From: Devosia algicola
Lineage (GTDB): Bacteria > Pseudomonadota > Alphaproteobacteria > Rhizobiales > Devosiaceae
NCBI RefSeq assembly: GCF_028816455.1
Contig: NZ_CP118246.1
Coordinates: 2,172,001-2,236,000, forward strand
Direction of reading: 5' to 3'
Length of the DNA stretch: 64,000 bases
Part shown: piece by piece, positions 10,823 through 19,417 of the stretch
Layout: each line of letters starts with the position of its first letter
How positions within the stretch are numbered: the stretch's first letter is position 1
Position numbers and translations under genes: made by a program
Notes under the pieces: model-generated
What the model saw: the letters and a program-made list of their open reading frames with translations, nothing else
The model's database searches: none
What the model was told of the DNA's origin: nothing

Positions 10823-11601
10823 TCAGGCGCGCGCTGATAACTGGGGGCAGCGCCGGATTGGGCGCCGCCCTTGTTCAAGAGCTGATGACGGCGGGCTATC
10901 ATATAACCATTCTGGATCGCGACACCCCAGCGACGCCCCATCCGGATGTCCGCTTCCTGAAAACCGATCTTGGCCAGACCAACACCCTGCCTGTCATTCT
11001 TGAGCATCTCCAGCCCGACGAGCAGTTTGACCTCGTCATTTTCAATGCCGGCATCAGCGCCGTCGGCGCGTTCGAAACCATCGAGCGCGCCCATCTTGAA
11101 ACGCTTATCAATACCAATTTGCACGCCCCCATAGCGCTCACACATCTGCTCATGGTCCAAAACCGCCTGGCCAATGACGCCAGCCTGATTTTTATCGGCT
11201 CACTGTCCAACCGCCTCGGCTATCCCGGCGCCGCCGTCTATGCAGCCAGCAAACAAGGTATCGAGGCCTTCGCCCATTCCCTGCGCAAGGCGCGGCAATA
11301 TCGCGTGCTGTGTGTGCTGCCCGGCCCCCTCGACACCGCCCATGCGCGTCGCTACGCCCCGGCGGGCAGCAAATCGGGCGCTCGAACTGCCCCGGCGCAC
11401 CTCGCTCGCCGCGTACTGGCGCACAATAAACGCTCGGGCATCCTTTATGCGAATGCCCCCCAGTTCCTCGCCGGCCTCGTCGGTGCCCTGATGCCCCAAA
11501 CTGCGACCGCCCTGATGCGTGCCAACCTGTTCGCCAAACTGCAAATGGCACCACCCGTCACTGATGCCGCGCCCGATCCCGTTCAACCCGCCGGCACCTA
11601 G
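10819..11601 (+). CDS. Short-chain dehydrogenase/reductase
   Basis: SDR-family oxidoreductase of 260 aa starting at a GTG that overlaps the stop of the preceding SDR. The cofactor-binding motif is TGGSAGLGAAL, the structural motif FNAGIS, and the catalytic region GSLSNR followed by YAASK. The C-terminal 50 residues are hydrophobic (FLAGLVGALMPQ), as in SDRs of the DltE/YqjQ type that associate with membranes. The two adjacent SDRs share the fold but little obvious sequence identity. They look like a functional pair rather than a recent duplication. The substrate is unknown. Confidence 0.87.
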   Translation: MIRRALITGGSAGLGAALVQELMTAGYHITILDRDTPATPHPDVRFLKTDLGQTNTLPVILEHLQPDEQFDLVIFNAGISAVGAFETIERAHLETLINTNLHAPIALTHLLMVQNRLANDASLIFIGSLSNRLGYPGAAVYAASKQGIEAFAHSLRKARQYRVLCVLPGPLDTAHARRYAPAGSKSGARTAPAHLARRVLAHNKRSGILYANAPQFLAGLVGALMPQTATALMRANLFAKLQMAPPVTDAAPDPVQPAGT

Positions 11602-11687
11602 CGTCAGACCGCGCCTTGTGACCCATCCAAATAGGGCCTGACAACGCCAGTTTTTTCGCTCAAACTGAACCGGGAAGGAGATCGGTG

Positions 11688-12539
11688 ATGAGCAATATAG
11701 CCACAGTGCGCACCGGAACCGCCGGTTGGGTCTATGCCCCGTGGCGCGGCGAGTTTTATCCGCCGGGGCTGGTCCAGAAAAATGAGTTGGCCTATGCCGC
11801 CTCCAGGCTGGGCACCATCGAGATCAACGCCACCTTCCGTGCCAATCAAAAACCGGCAAGTTTTATCAAATGGGCCAGCAGTACCCCCGATGGCTTCATG
11901 TTTTCGATCAAGGGTCCGCAGTTGGTCACCCACATCAGGCGGCTGAAAAACTGTCAAACCGAACTGGCCAATTTCTTTGCCTCCGGCCCCTTGGCGCTGG
12001 GCAATAAAATGGGCCCTTTCGTCTGGCAATTGCCGCCCAACCTCAGACTTGATCTTGAGGTGCTTGGCCAGTTTCTGGCCATGCTGCCCAAATCGCCCGA
12101 GCAATATCTGGCCTTGGCCAGAGAGGCCGATGACAGGCTCAAGAGCGAGCCCTTTCTCGACTTTGACACCACACCCCCCATCCGACATGCCATGGAGGTC
12201 CGCAACGCCGCACTGTACGCTGAGCCGGTATTCGACCTGCTTGCCCAACATAATGTGGCGCTGGTGCTCGCCGATACGCCCGAGCAGCCAAAACGCCTGC
12301 GCACTGCCGATTTCGTCTATTGCCGCTTGCAGGGCCCGGCCCGTGAAGAGGCGACGACCTATAGCCCCCAGGACATCGCCGATTGGGCCGCCATCATGCA
12401 AAACTGGATCGAACAGGATTGCGCGGTATTTGCCTATTTCGTCCATGAGGACAAACTGCACGCCCCGGCCAATGCCATCGCCTTGCGTCAGGCGCTCGGC
12501 ATCACCCTGCCGGGCGACGGGCCATCACAAATCGTTTGA
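11688..12539 (+). CDS. DUF72 (YecE-like) protein
   Basis: Protein of 283 aa with the DUF72 signature: TGTAGWVYAPWRGEFYP at the N-terminus, EINATFRANQ, and YCRLQGP near residue 210. The family has a TIM-barrel-like fold and no experimentally settled activity. The ATG at 11688 is placed 7 nt after AAGGAG, and a GTG 3 nt earlier is possible. It stands alone, about 85 bp downstream of the SDR pair and 60 bp before dsbB. Function should not be assigned beyond the family name. Confidence 0.88.
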   Translation: MSNIATVRTGTAGWVYAPWRGEFYPPGLVQKNELAYAASRLGTIEINATFRANQKPASFIKWASSTPDGFMFSIKGPQLVTHIRRLKNCQTELANFFASGPLALGNKMGPFVWQLPPNLRLDLEVLGQFLAMLPKSPEQYLALAREADDRLKSEPFLDFDTTPPIRHAMEVRNAALYAEPVFDLLAQHNVALVLADTPEQPKRLRTADFVYCRLQGPAREEATTYSPQDIADWAAIMQNWIEQDCAVFAYFVHEDKLHAPANAIALRQALGITLPGDGPSQIV

Positions 12540-12601
12540 ACGCTGGCCAATTCATGCCATTCGCCCTAAGGACGGGCAGCGTCATTTCTCAAGGCAGTGC
12601 C

Positions 12602-13114
12602 ATGTCCACTTCGATATTTTCTCCGCTCGACAAGAAATCTGCCGCACTGGCCTTTGTCCTCGCCTTGTTGACCATTGCCGGGGCCTGGACATCACAGCTT
12701 TTTGGGTTGGTGCCATGCGAATTGTGCCTTGAGCAACGCATGGCCTACTATTGGGGTCTGCCGATCCTGGCACTGATCCTTTTGCTCTGGAACCGCCTGC
12801 CCCTGCCGGTCTGGTATATTGCCATGGCCATTGTTGGTGCCATTTTCATCTGGAGCACTTTTATGGGCGGCTATCACGCCGGGGTTGAATGGGGTTTCTG
12901 GCCCGGCCCGACCGCGTGCACGGGCACCGGCGAAACCACCACTTTCGATGCTTTGTCCAACCTCAATGACTCCCATATCGTGCCGTGCGATCAGGTGCAG
13001 TTCAGTTTTCTCGGCATAACCCTTGCGGGCTACAATGCCTTGATATCGGCAATTTGTGTCGTGCTGATCGGCATCTCCATGCTGGCCCAATACCGCCACA
13101 ACCGCGCCGCCTGA
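12602..13114 (+). CDS. dsbB: Disulfide bond formation protein B (DsbB)
   Basis: Inner-membrane quinone reductase of 170 aa that reoxidises a periplasmic DsbA-type thiol oxidase. Four hydrophobic helices are visible. The first cysteine pair is CELC directly after helix 1, with the quinone-proximal arginine in EQRMAYYWG. The second pair lies in the periplasmic loop, in GPTACTG and VPCDQ. The ATG at 12602 is chosen because it places the first helix at the normal position. An in-frame extension starting further upstream would add a hydrophilic tail overlapping the DUF72 gene. Confidence 0.92.
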   Translation: MSTSIFSPLDKKSAALAFVLALLTIAGAWTSQLFGLVPCELCLEQRMAYYWGLPILALILLLWNRLPLPVWYIAMAIVGAIFIWSTFMGGYHAGVEWGFWPGPTACTGTGETTTFDALSNLNDSHIVPCDQVQFSFLGITLAGYNALISAICVVLIGISMLAQYRHNRAA

Positions 13115-13141
13115 ACATCGTGAGATATTGAAGCAATAGCC

Positions 13142-13683
13142 ATGGACCGGTTTGTCATCATTTCGGGCTGTTCAGGAGGCGGCAAATCGAGCCTGTTGGC
13201 AGAGTTGGCTCAACGCAACTTCAATACCATTGCCGAACCCGGTCGACGCATCGTTGCCGAAGAACAATGTGGCGATGGCGCCGCCTTGCCTTGGGTCAAT
13301 CCCAAAGCCTTTGCCCAGAAGGCCGTCGCTGTGGCCCTTGCAGATCGCCAGCACGCCAGCGATCTGTCCGGCTGGATATTTTTCGACCGGGGTCTGGTTG
13401 ATGCCGCCGTTGCGCTGCAAGCCGCCGGTGAGAATGGCGTCGTCGCCGAGCCTGAAACATAATCACCGCTATCACCGGCGCGTTTTCATGACACCGCCCT
13501 GGCCCGAAAACTATGTCAGGGACGCCGAGCGCCAGCATGATCTGTATGCAGCGATCAGTGAATATGATCGCTTGTGCGCAGCCTATCCGGCACTGGGCTA
13601 TGACATTATTGAGCCTGCCCAAATGCCCGATCACACAGCGCGCCGATTTCCTCTTGGCCGAACTTGGAATAGCCAGCGTCTAA
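13142..13683 (+). CDS. NadR/Ttd14-like P-loop ATPase (AAA_28) (frame interrupted twice)
   Basis: P-loop nucleotide-binding protein, 179 aa when restored. Walker A is SGCSGGGKSSL. The conserved GRRIVAEE and FFDRGLVDAA segments match the AAA_28 family, small kinases or ATPases of uncertain substrate. Two GAGCCT insertions break it, at 13448-13453 (restored VAELKHNHRYHRRVF) and at 13611-13616 (restored DIIELPKCPITQRADFLLAEL). The total length equals two extra bases modulo three, consistent with both corrections. Its restored TAA at 13681-13683 overlaps the end of the convergent HNH gene by 4 bp. Confidence 0.8.
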
Positions 13684-14237
13684 GGCTCCAGCTCAATATC
13701 CCAATAGAGATAATCGAGCCAACTCTGGTGCAAATGATTGGGCGGAAACGCCCGGCCATTATTGTGCAGATCATAGACTGTGGGATGATAGGGCGCCTGA
13801 CGCGGAAACATCCTGATATCGGCGGGCAGCCGATTGGCCTTGCGCAGATTGCAGGGCGCACACGCCGCTACGACATTTTCCCAGGTCGTCATACCGCCTT
13901 TTGAACGCGGAATGACATGGTCAAAGGTCAAATCCTCGCGCGCCCCGCAATATTGGCATTGGAAGCGATCGCGCAGAAAAACATTAAACCGCGTAAAGGC
14001 GGGATGCCGCGCCGGCTTGATATAGTCGCGCAGCGAAATGACACTGGGCAAATTCATTTCAAAGCTGGGGCTATGAATTTTCAGATCATATTCTGAAACG
14101 ATATTGACCCGGTCCAGGCACACCGCCTTGATCGCATCCTGCCAAGACCATAACGACAAGGGATAGTAACTGAGCGGCCGGAAATCGGCGTTCAATACAA
14201 GGGCGGGACAGGACTCAGGCGACACATGGATGGTCAC
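13680..14237 (-). CDS. HNH endonuclease family protein
   Basis: Protein of 185 aa with a standard HNH core: QCQYCGA, then LTFDHVIPRSKGG, then ACAPCNLRKANR. The two CxxC pairs would bind structural zinc and the His in FDHV is the general base. The conserved N-terminus PALVLNADFRPLSYYPLS is typical of a stand-alone HNH family common in alphaproteobacteria. The GTG at 14237 is preferred because GGGAG lies about 8 nt upstream, whereas the ATG at 14273 has no ribosome site. Cellular role is unknown. DNA repair or nicking has been proposed for relatives. Confidence 0.85.
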   Translation of the reverse strand: MTIHVSPESCPALVLNADFRPLSYYPLSLWSWQDAIKAVCLDRVNIVSEYDLKIHSPSFEMNLPSVISLRDYIKPARHPAFTRFNVFLRDRFQCQYCGAREDLTFDHVIPRSKGGMTTWENVVAACAPCNLRKANRLPADIRMFPRQAPYHPTVYDLHNNGRAFPPNHLHQSWLDYLYWDIELEP

Positions 14238-14335
14238 TTGAGACTCCCGAAGCGGGAATCGGGTAGGCTCCATAATGCCTATATTGTAAGCCGTTTGTGA
14301 CACCGCTGTGAAGCAGGGATTACAATGATTTGGTG

Positions 14336-15001
14336 CTAAACCTGCTTTGCCAGTATTTTGGTGATGAACGCGGCCGCAAAGGCCAGCCCATCTGGCGCGA
14401 TACCGTGCCCGACGCCGACAGAACTGTGAAAATCGACATCATAACCGGCCTCGGTGAGCGTTGCCGCCGCAGCCTCGCCCAGCGAGAAGGCCACAACCGC
14501 GTCCATATCGCCATGAATAATGGCCACTGGCGGTTTAGGCAGATGTGCCGCCCCAAAATTGTCGGCTGGTTGAAAAAGACCCGAAAAGCCAAGCACCCCC
14601 ATGAGCGGCTCGGGCAACGACAGACCGAAATGCAGCGCCATCATCGCCCCTTGGCTGAACCCGGCCAAAATTGTGTCCTCGGCGCCAAGGCCGGTCTGGG
14701 CCCAAAAATCGGTCAGGAATTCGCCCAGCACCGGCGCTGCCGCATGCAATCCCTGTTGGCGCATGGCTATGCTATCCGCCTCAAAATCCGGGGCGAACCA
14801 TTGAAACCCCGATGGATGCCCCGGCACCCGCTCGGGCGCATTGGGCGCAATAAATACCGCGTCAGGCAACATGTCGCGCCAATGCGGTGCCAACCCGATC
14901 AGATCATTGCCGTCCGAGCCATAGCCGTGCAACAAAATGACCGCCTGTTTGGGTGCGCCGCCCGAAAGCGGCGGCAGCATCGGACCTGAAAGTTTGGGCA
15001 T
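14336..15001 (-). CDS. Phospholipase/carboxylesterase, alpha/beta hydrolase (YpfH-like)
   Basis: Cytoplasmic serine hydrolase of 221 aa of the acyl-protein thioesterase/carboxylesterase family. The oxyanion segment is LLHGYGSDGNDLIGL, the nucleophile elbow GFSQGAM at about residue 117, the acid IIHGDMDAVV, and the histidine GVGHGI near the C-terminus. All three catalytic residues are therefore present. It starts at the ATG at 15001 and is separated by about 80 bp from the DNA glycosylase gene upstream in the same orientation. The physiological ester is not predictable. Confidence 0.88.
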   Translation of the reverse strand: MPKLSGPMLPPLSGGAPKQAVILLHGYGSDGNDLIGLAPHWRDMLPDAVFIAPNAPERVPGHPSGFQWFAPDFEADSIAMRQQGLHAAAPVLGEFLTDFWAQTGLGAEDTILAGFSQGAMMALHFGLSLPEPLMGVLGFSGLFQPADNFGAAHLPKPPVAIIHGDMDAVVAFSLGEAAAATLTEAGYDVDFHSSVGVGHGIAPDGLAFAAAFITKILAKQV

Positions 15002-15080
15002 TTATCCGTCCAGTTTGGTGTTGGTGCGTTCCAAGTGCCAGCGCCGCGGCGCCTTGGCAACCCCACCCAATTGCCAAATC

Positions 15081-15737
15081 CTAGAGCGCGACCCCGTCCC
15101 GCTCCTTGATCGCGGCAAAATAGCGCCAGAACAACAGGGCCGCAGCGGCGCGATGTGGCGACCATGGCGCGGCGATCTCATAGAGTTCGGCGCTGGTGGG
15201 ACGCGTTTCCAGTCCCAGCCCGTGCTGAACCGCTTTTTGCAACGCTAGGTCGCCGGCCGGAAACAGGTCCGGATGGCCCGCGCAAAACATCATATAGATT
15301 TCCGCCGTCCATGGTCCGACCCCCTTGAGCGCCGTCAAAACCGCGACCGCCTCGTCGATCGGCAGCGTTTCCAGCGCCTCGAAATCGAGATCCCCCGCCC
15401 TGATCGCTTCAGCGATAGTGGTAACGGTGCGAAACTTCCCTGCCGAAAAGCCAGTGGCACGCACCGTTTCTTCGTTCAGTTCCAGAAAACTGTGCGGCGC
15501 TGTCGCCCCGGCCAACGCTTCAAACCGCGCCCAGATCGCCCGGGCACTCGCCACTGACAATTGCTGGCCGCAAATCACCTTGGCCAAGCCGACAAAGCCG
15601 CGCGGATTAATGCGCGGTTCGACCGCGCCCGCCAGATCGCGAACTGATTGCAGCCTTGGATCACACTGCACCAGTCGGTCAATTTGCAGCGCCAGAGCCG
15701 CCGCACTATCCAGACGGGTTGGCAGATTTTGTGTCAT
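15081..15737 (-). CDS. DNA-3-methyladenine glycosylase II (AlkA-type)
   Basis: Base-excision repair enzyme of 218 aa that removes alkylated purines. The helix-hairpin-helix is LKGVGPWTAEIYMMF, and the catalytic aspartate follows in FPAGDLALQKAV. The motif GFVGLAKVICGQQLS near residue 55 is typical of the family. The ATG at 15737 is 29 bp from the divergently oriented gluQ start at 15767, so the two genes share a very short promoter region. No N-terminal AlkA-like wing domain is present, as in most short bacterial forms. Confidence 0.9.
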   Translation of the reverse strand: MTQNLPTRLDSAAALALQIDRLVQCDPRLQSVRDLAGAVEPRINPRGFVGLAKVICGQQLSVASARAIWARFEALAGATAPHSFLELNEETVRATGFSAGKFRTVTTIAEAIRAGDLDFEALETLPIDEAVAVLTALKGVGPWTAEIYMMFCAGHPDLFPAGDLALQKAVQHGLGLETRPTSAELYEIAAPWSPHRAAAALLFWRYFAAIKERDGVAL

Positions 15738-15766
15738 GCTGTTCCCGATATTCAAGGAAGGATTCG

Positions 15767-16621
15767 ATGTCGGCAAATCTACCACGCCTGCGCTTTGCAC
15801 CAAGCCCCAACGGATTATTGCATTTGGGTCACGCCTATTCGGCCCTCTTCACCTGGCAGGCCGCCGAGCGCCTGGGCGCATCTACCCTGCTGCGGATCGA
15901 AGACATCGACATAGAGCGCTGTAAACCCGAATATGACGCTGCCATCCTGCGGGATCTGGCCTGGTTGGGGCTTGAATGGCCTGAGCCGGTCTGGCGGCAA
16001 AGTCTACGTTTCGAGCACTATCGCGCCGCCGCCGCAGAGCTAAATGCGCATCAATTGCTCTATCCCTGTTTTTGCAGCCGCCGCATCATTGCCGCCCATG
16101 CCAGGGGCACCGATCCTGACGGCGCACCTTTATATTCCGGCACCTGCCGCCATTTAAGTCCCCGCGAATGCGCGGACCGGCTCGAGCGGGGCGAGCCGGT
16201 GCAATATCGACTTGATATGGAACGCGCCCTCGCCCTGACCGGCCCATTAACGTTCACTCTTGTCGGCCCCAGCGTCCTTGACCGCCCCCAGATCCGCTAT
16301 GCCCAACCGCAACGCTGGGGCGATGTCGTGCTCCAGCGCAAGGAGACGCCCACCTCCTACCATTTGAGCGTCGTCGTCGATGATGCCGCCCAAGCCATCA
16401 CCCACGTCACCCGTGGCCGTGACATGGAGGCGGCGACTGACATCCATGTCTTGTTGCAATTCCTTTTGGGCCTGCCCAGTCCAATCTATAATTTTCACAA
16501 TCTGATCCGCGACCAGAGCGGCGCCAAGCTGGCCAAATCCAAGGGATCGCCCAGCCTGGCCAGTTTGCGCGAGAGTGGCTGGACGCCGGAAAAAGTCCGC
16601 GCCCAGCTCGGCCTTGCCTAA
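15767..16621 (+). CDS. gluQ: Glutamyl-Q tRNA(Asp) synthetase
   Basis: Paralogue of the catalytic half of glutamyl-tRNA synthetase that attaches glutamate to queuosine at position 34 of tRNA-Asp. The length of 284 aa, with no anticodon-binding domain, is diagnostic. The class I HIGH-like motif is FAPSPNGLLHLGHA and the KMSKS-like motif is KLAKSKGSP. The four-ligand zinc-type region reads YPCFCSRR, then YSGTCR. The ATG at 15767 follows AAGGAAGG. The stop overlaps the convergent reductase gene by 4 bp. Confidence 0.92.
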   Translation: MSANLPRLRFAPSPNGLLHLGHAYSALFTWQAAERLGASTLLRIEDIDIERCKPEYDAAILRDLAWLGLEWPEPVWRQSLRFEHYRAAAAELNAHQLLYPCFCSRRIIAAHARGTDPDGAPLYSGTCRHLSPRECADRLERGEPVQYRLDMERALALTGPLTFTLVGPSVLDRPQIRYAQPQRWGDVVLQRKETPTSYHLSVVVDDAAQAITHVTRGRDMEAATDIHVLLQFLLGLPSPIYNFHNLIRDQSGAKLAKSKGSPSLASLRESGWTPEKVRAQLGLA

Positions 16622-17571
16622 GCCGCTTTGGCGGTATTTGCGAAATACTGCACTACGCTGGCCCTCACCGCAGCCCCAAGCTCGGTGCCAAAATCGGGCC
16701 CCAGAATGTCGCCCAGCCGCTTGTCCTCAAGCCGCATAGGATTGTCCCAAAGATAGCGCATCTTGACCACTTCGCGGATCACCGGCATCCCGATACCCAT
16801 CAGACGCAACATGATCCAGGGCATCGGCACCACCCGCAGGGGCTGCGTCGAACTTGTCTGTATCGCCGCCATCAAGGCACCGTGGGTCACATAATGGCCG
16901 GAAAAATGAAACCGATCGAAGCTTTTAAGGCTTTGACGCCGCTCTGCCAGCTTGACAAAGGCCGCGCCCAGATCGGGCAGATAAGCCCAGCTATGCCCCA
17001 CATCGAGCCCCGCCATATGGTGGATCCGGCCTTTGCCCACGCTCATCATCATCGCCTGATCAAACCAGTCGCCCTGATTGTTCGGCCCATAGAAGTCCCC
17101 GGCCCGCAGGATGATGACCTGCACATCCCCCGCCTCGGCGGCCCGCGCCAGCATCTGCTCCTGCCGCACGCGAATGGCGCCGCGCGGCGTTTCGGGATGT
17201 TGCGCCATCTCGGGCGTCAGCACCCGGTCGCTGGCGGCATAATTGTAGATATTGCCGGGAAACAATAGCGTCTTGCCCGAATTTTCCAGCGCCGCCAGAA
17301 CAATTGCCAGCTGGGCTTCCGCACGCCCCTTGTCCCATTGATCATAGGGCAGGTTAAGCCCGTTAAAGACCACATCGGCACTAGCAATCGCCGCCTCAAT
17401 ATCCCCCTGTTGGCGCGCATCGCCCTTGACGAACGCCGCCCCCTCTATCGGCTTTTTGTTGCGCCGTCCAAAGCCGGTGACCTGCCATCCAGCCGCCACA
17501 AATGCCTCGGCTGCCGCGTGTCCGATATGACCATTGATACCCAAGATCGTGATTTTCTGCTTGTCCATCAT
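16618..17571 (-). CDS. NAD(P)-dependent epimerase/reductase-like Rossmann protein
   Basis: Extended-SDR-like protein of 317 aa with nucleotide motif LGINGHIGHAAAEAF and a second segment FGRRNKK, the basic residues suggesting NADP. The region LLFPGNIYNYAAS occupies the active-site position, with tyrosine but no classical YxxxK, so it may be an atypical NmrA-like or epimerase-like enzyme. Start 17571 has TTGGAG about 7 nt upstream, and the adjacent ATG at 17568 is equally possible. It is divergent from the LysR gene at 17656 with a palindromic 84-bp gap, the usual arrangement of a LysR target. Confidence 0.8.
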   Translation of the reverse strand: MMDKQKITILGINGHIGHAAAEAFVAAGWQVTGFGRRNKKPIEGAAFVKGDARQQGDIEAAIASADVVFNGLNLPYDQWDKGRAEAQLAIVLAALENSGKTLLFPGNIYNYAASDRVLTPEMAQHPETPRGAIRVRQEQMLARAAEAGDVQVIILRAGDFYGPNNQGDWFDQAMMMSVGKGRIHHMAGLDVGHSWAYLPDLGAAFVKLAERRQSLKSFDRFHFSGHYVTHGALMAAIQTSSTQPLRVVPMPWIMLRLMGIGMPVIREVVKMRYLWDNPMRLEDKRLGDILGPDFGTELGAAVRASVVQYFANTAKAA

Positions 17572-17604
17572 CCTGCTCCAACTGTTGATGGACACAGCAT
17601 CTAA

Positions 17605-17662
17605 TATTCATTATTGTTTCGCCATTGGCGAAAAATGCAGAATCGATATTCAATAATGAATA
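17605..17662. promoter_or_regulatory. Candidate LysR operator with nested palindromes
   Basis: A perfect 12-bp inverted repeat, TATTCATTATTG at 17605-17616 and CAATAATGAATA at 17651-17662, flanks a second perfect palindrome TTTCGCCA-T-TGGCGAAA at 17617-17633. The right arm covers the LysR start codon at 17656 and the left arm lies about 34 bp upstream of the reductase start. Two spaced AT-rich half-sites between divergent genes match the way LysR regulators repress themselves and activate a neighbour. Binding is inferred, not shown. Confidence 0.6.
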
Positions 17663-18555
17663 GAGCCGTGGATTGGTCGCTCTGGCGCAGTTTTGCCGCC
17701 GTCGTCGAAACCGGGTCACTCTCTGGCGCCGCGCGATCCCTGTCGCTCTCGCAACCAACGCTTGGCCGTCATATCGAGGCGCTCGAACAACGTCTGGGCG
17801 TTCCCCTGTTCGAGCGCACCTTGAGCGGCCTGAAACCAAATCCCACCGCCCTGCGCATGCTCGAGCCGGTCCAGCTGGCCCAGTCGGCCCTTTCCCAGGC
17901 ATCGCTTGTGGCCGAAGGTGCCCAGCAGGATCTGGGTGGCGCCGTGCGCCTCACCGCCAGCACTGTCGTTTGTCACTATGTCCTGCCGCGCATCCTTGTT
18001 GGCATCCGCGACAAATTTCCCAATATCGCCATCGAACTCGTGCCCACCGATAGTGCCGAAAACCTGCTCCTGCGCGAAAGCGACATTGCCATCCGCATGT
18101 TTCGGCCCACCCAATTGGATTTGATCACTAAAAAACTCGGCGAATTGCCCACGGTCTGCTGCGCCAGCCAGGCCTATCTCGATCGCCGCGGCACGCCGCA
18201 ATCGATTGACGATCTATACCAGCACGATCTGGTCGGACTTGATCGCTCTGAACTGATCATTGCCCATGCCAATGCGCTTGGCTTTCCTCTTACCCGAGAT
18301 CATTTCGCCCTGCGCTGCGACAGCCAGACCAATCTCTGGGAATTGATCCGCGCCGGTCTTGGGATCGGCTTTGCCCAGCGCCATATGGTCGCGCATACGC
18401 CGGAAATGCGCGCGGTTCTGCCCCAAATGCCGCTGCCCGCACTTGAAGTTTGGCTGACAACGCATCGGGAACTGTTCACCAGCGGGCGAATCCGTGTCAT
18501 TTATGATGCGCTTGCCGAAGCACTTGTGGGCCATATCGCTGGCAATTCCGTATAG
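17656..18555 (+). CDS. LysR-family transcriptional regulator
   Basis: Regulator of 299 aa with an N-terminal winged helix-turn-helix (about residues 5-65, including GSLSGAARSLSLSQPTLGRHIEALE) and a periplasmic-binding-like effector domain (about residues 90-290). The ATG at 17656 places the helix-turn-helix at the normal position. It is divergent from the NAD(P) reductase gene and separated from it by strongly palindromic DNA, so that reductase is the probable target. The effector is unknown. Confidence 0.9.
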   Translation: MNRAVDWSLWRSFAAVVETGSLSGAARSLSLSQPTLGRHIEALEQRLGVPLFERTLSGLKPNPTALRMLEPVQLAQSALSQASLVAEGAQQDLGGAVRLTASTVVCHYVLPRILVGIRDKFPNIAIELVPTDSAENLLLRESDIAIRMFRPTQLDLITKKLGELPTVCCASQAYLDRRGTPQSIDDLYQHDLVGLDRSELIIAHANALGFPLTRDHFALRCDSQTNLWELIRAGLGIGFAQRHMVAHTPEMRAVLPQMPLPALEVWLTTHRELFTSGRIRVIYDALAEALVGHIAGNSV

Positions 18556-18584
18556 GCAAGCACGCCCCTACCCTCGAGGTTACC

Positions 18585-18786
18585 ATGCACGTTCTCTTTA
18601 ACATCGCCATCGCCCTTGCCCTGCTGTTCGTCGTCGGCGTCCTGGGCATGGGTCTTTGGAACATGGCCAAGGGTGGTCCGGGCAACACCAGTCAAAAACT
18701 CATGCGTTTGCGCGTCATGGGCCAGGCCGTCGCGCTCATTCTGCTGATGGGTGCGCTGTATTTCTTCGGCAGCGGACGGAGCCTGA
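18585..18786 (+). CDS. Twin transmembrane protein with HIG1 domain (stop displaced by insertion)
   Basis: Small membrane protein with two hydrophobic helices (about residues 5-25 and 45-63) separated by a loop containing GGPGNTSQKLMRLRV. This loop is characteristic of bacterial HIG1-domain proteins related to mitochondrial respirasome factors. In the sequence as given the frame runs on into the next gene. The GAGCCT at 18779-18784 is one base too long, and removing a C yields a TGA directly after FGSGRS, giving 66 aa. The corrected stop lies 4 bp before the adenosyltransferase start. GAGG precedes the ATG. A role in respiratory complexes is inferred only from the domain. Confidence 0.8.
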
Positions 18787-18790
18787 ACTC

Positions 18791-19384
18791 ATGGTCAAAC
18801 TCAATCGCATCTACACTAGAACCGGCGACGATGGCACCACGGGTCTGGTGCGCGGCCCCAGGCGTGCCAAGCATGACCTTCGTGTCGCAGCCTATGGCAC
18901 AATCGAGGAAGCCAACGCCTTTATCGGCCAGGCCCGCCTATACACCACCTCGATGCCCAAGATCGACCGGCTGCTGGGCCGCATCCAGAATGATCTGTTC
19001 GATGTAGGCTCCGACCTGGCAACCCCGGGCGAGGACGCGCCCGACGCGCCAAAATCCCTGCGTGTCACCGCCGTGCAGACGGCCTGGATCGAGCAGGAAA
19101 TTGACCAGTACAATGACGCGCTGGCCCCGCTAAAAAGCTTTGTCCTGCCCGGCGGCACGCCCACCTCCGCCGCGCTGCATATCGCCCGCACTACCGTGCG
19201 CCGCGCTGAGCGAATCGTGGTCGAACTGGCCAGCATTGAACCCGACGTCAGTCCTGAGGCGATTCGCTATCTCAATCGCCTGTCGGACCTGCTATTTGTT
19301 CTTGGCCGCGTCACCAATGCCAATGGTGACAAGGACGTTCTTTGGGTGCCGGGCAATAATACCAGGACCGCCAAAGACAACTGA
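18791..19384 (+). CDS. Cob(I)yrinic acid a,c-diamide adenosyltransferase, PduO-type
   Basis: Enzyme of 197 aa that transfers the adenosyl group of ATP to cob(I)alamin. The N-terminal nucleotide loop YTRTGDDGTTGL is the hallmark, followed by GTIEEANAFIG, FVLPGG and RTTVRRAER, with the active-site arginines in the last segment. A trimeric four-helix bundle is expected. The ATG at 18791 is coupled to the upstream HIG1 gene, a neighbourhood I believe recurs in alphaproteobacteria. No other cobalamin genes are visible here, so the enzyme may serve salvage. Confidence 0.93.
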   Translation: MVKLNRIYTRTGDDGTTGLVRGPRRAKHDLRVAAYGTIEEANAFIGQARLYTTSMPKIDRLLGRIQNDLFDVGSDLATPGEDAPDAPKSLRVTAVQTAWIEQEIDQYNDALAPLKSFVLPGGTPTSAALHIARTTVRRAERIVVELASIEPDVSPEAIRYLNRLSDLLFVLGRVTNANGDKDVLWVPGNNTRTAKDN

Positions 19385-19417
19385 TCGGTCGGCGGAACCG
19401 GTCGCGAGGAAGAGTCC

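Noticed and set aside
13680..13690. Another corrupted GAGCCT at the 3' end of the HNH gene
   Set aside because: The frame as written ends in the plausible terminus DIELEP. Removing a base would extend it into the convergent kinase gene with unconserved sequence.
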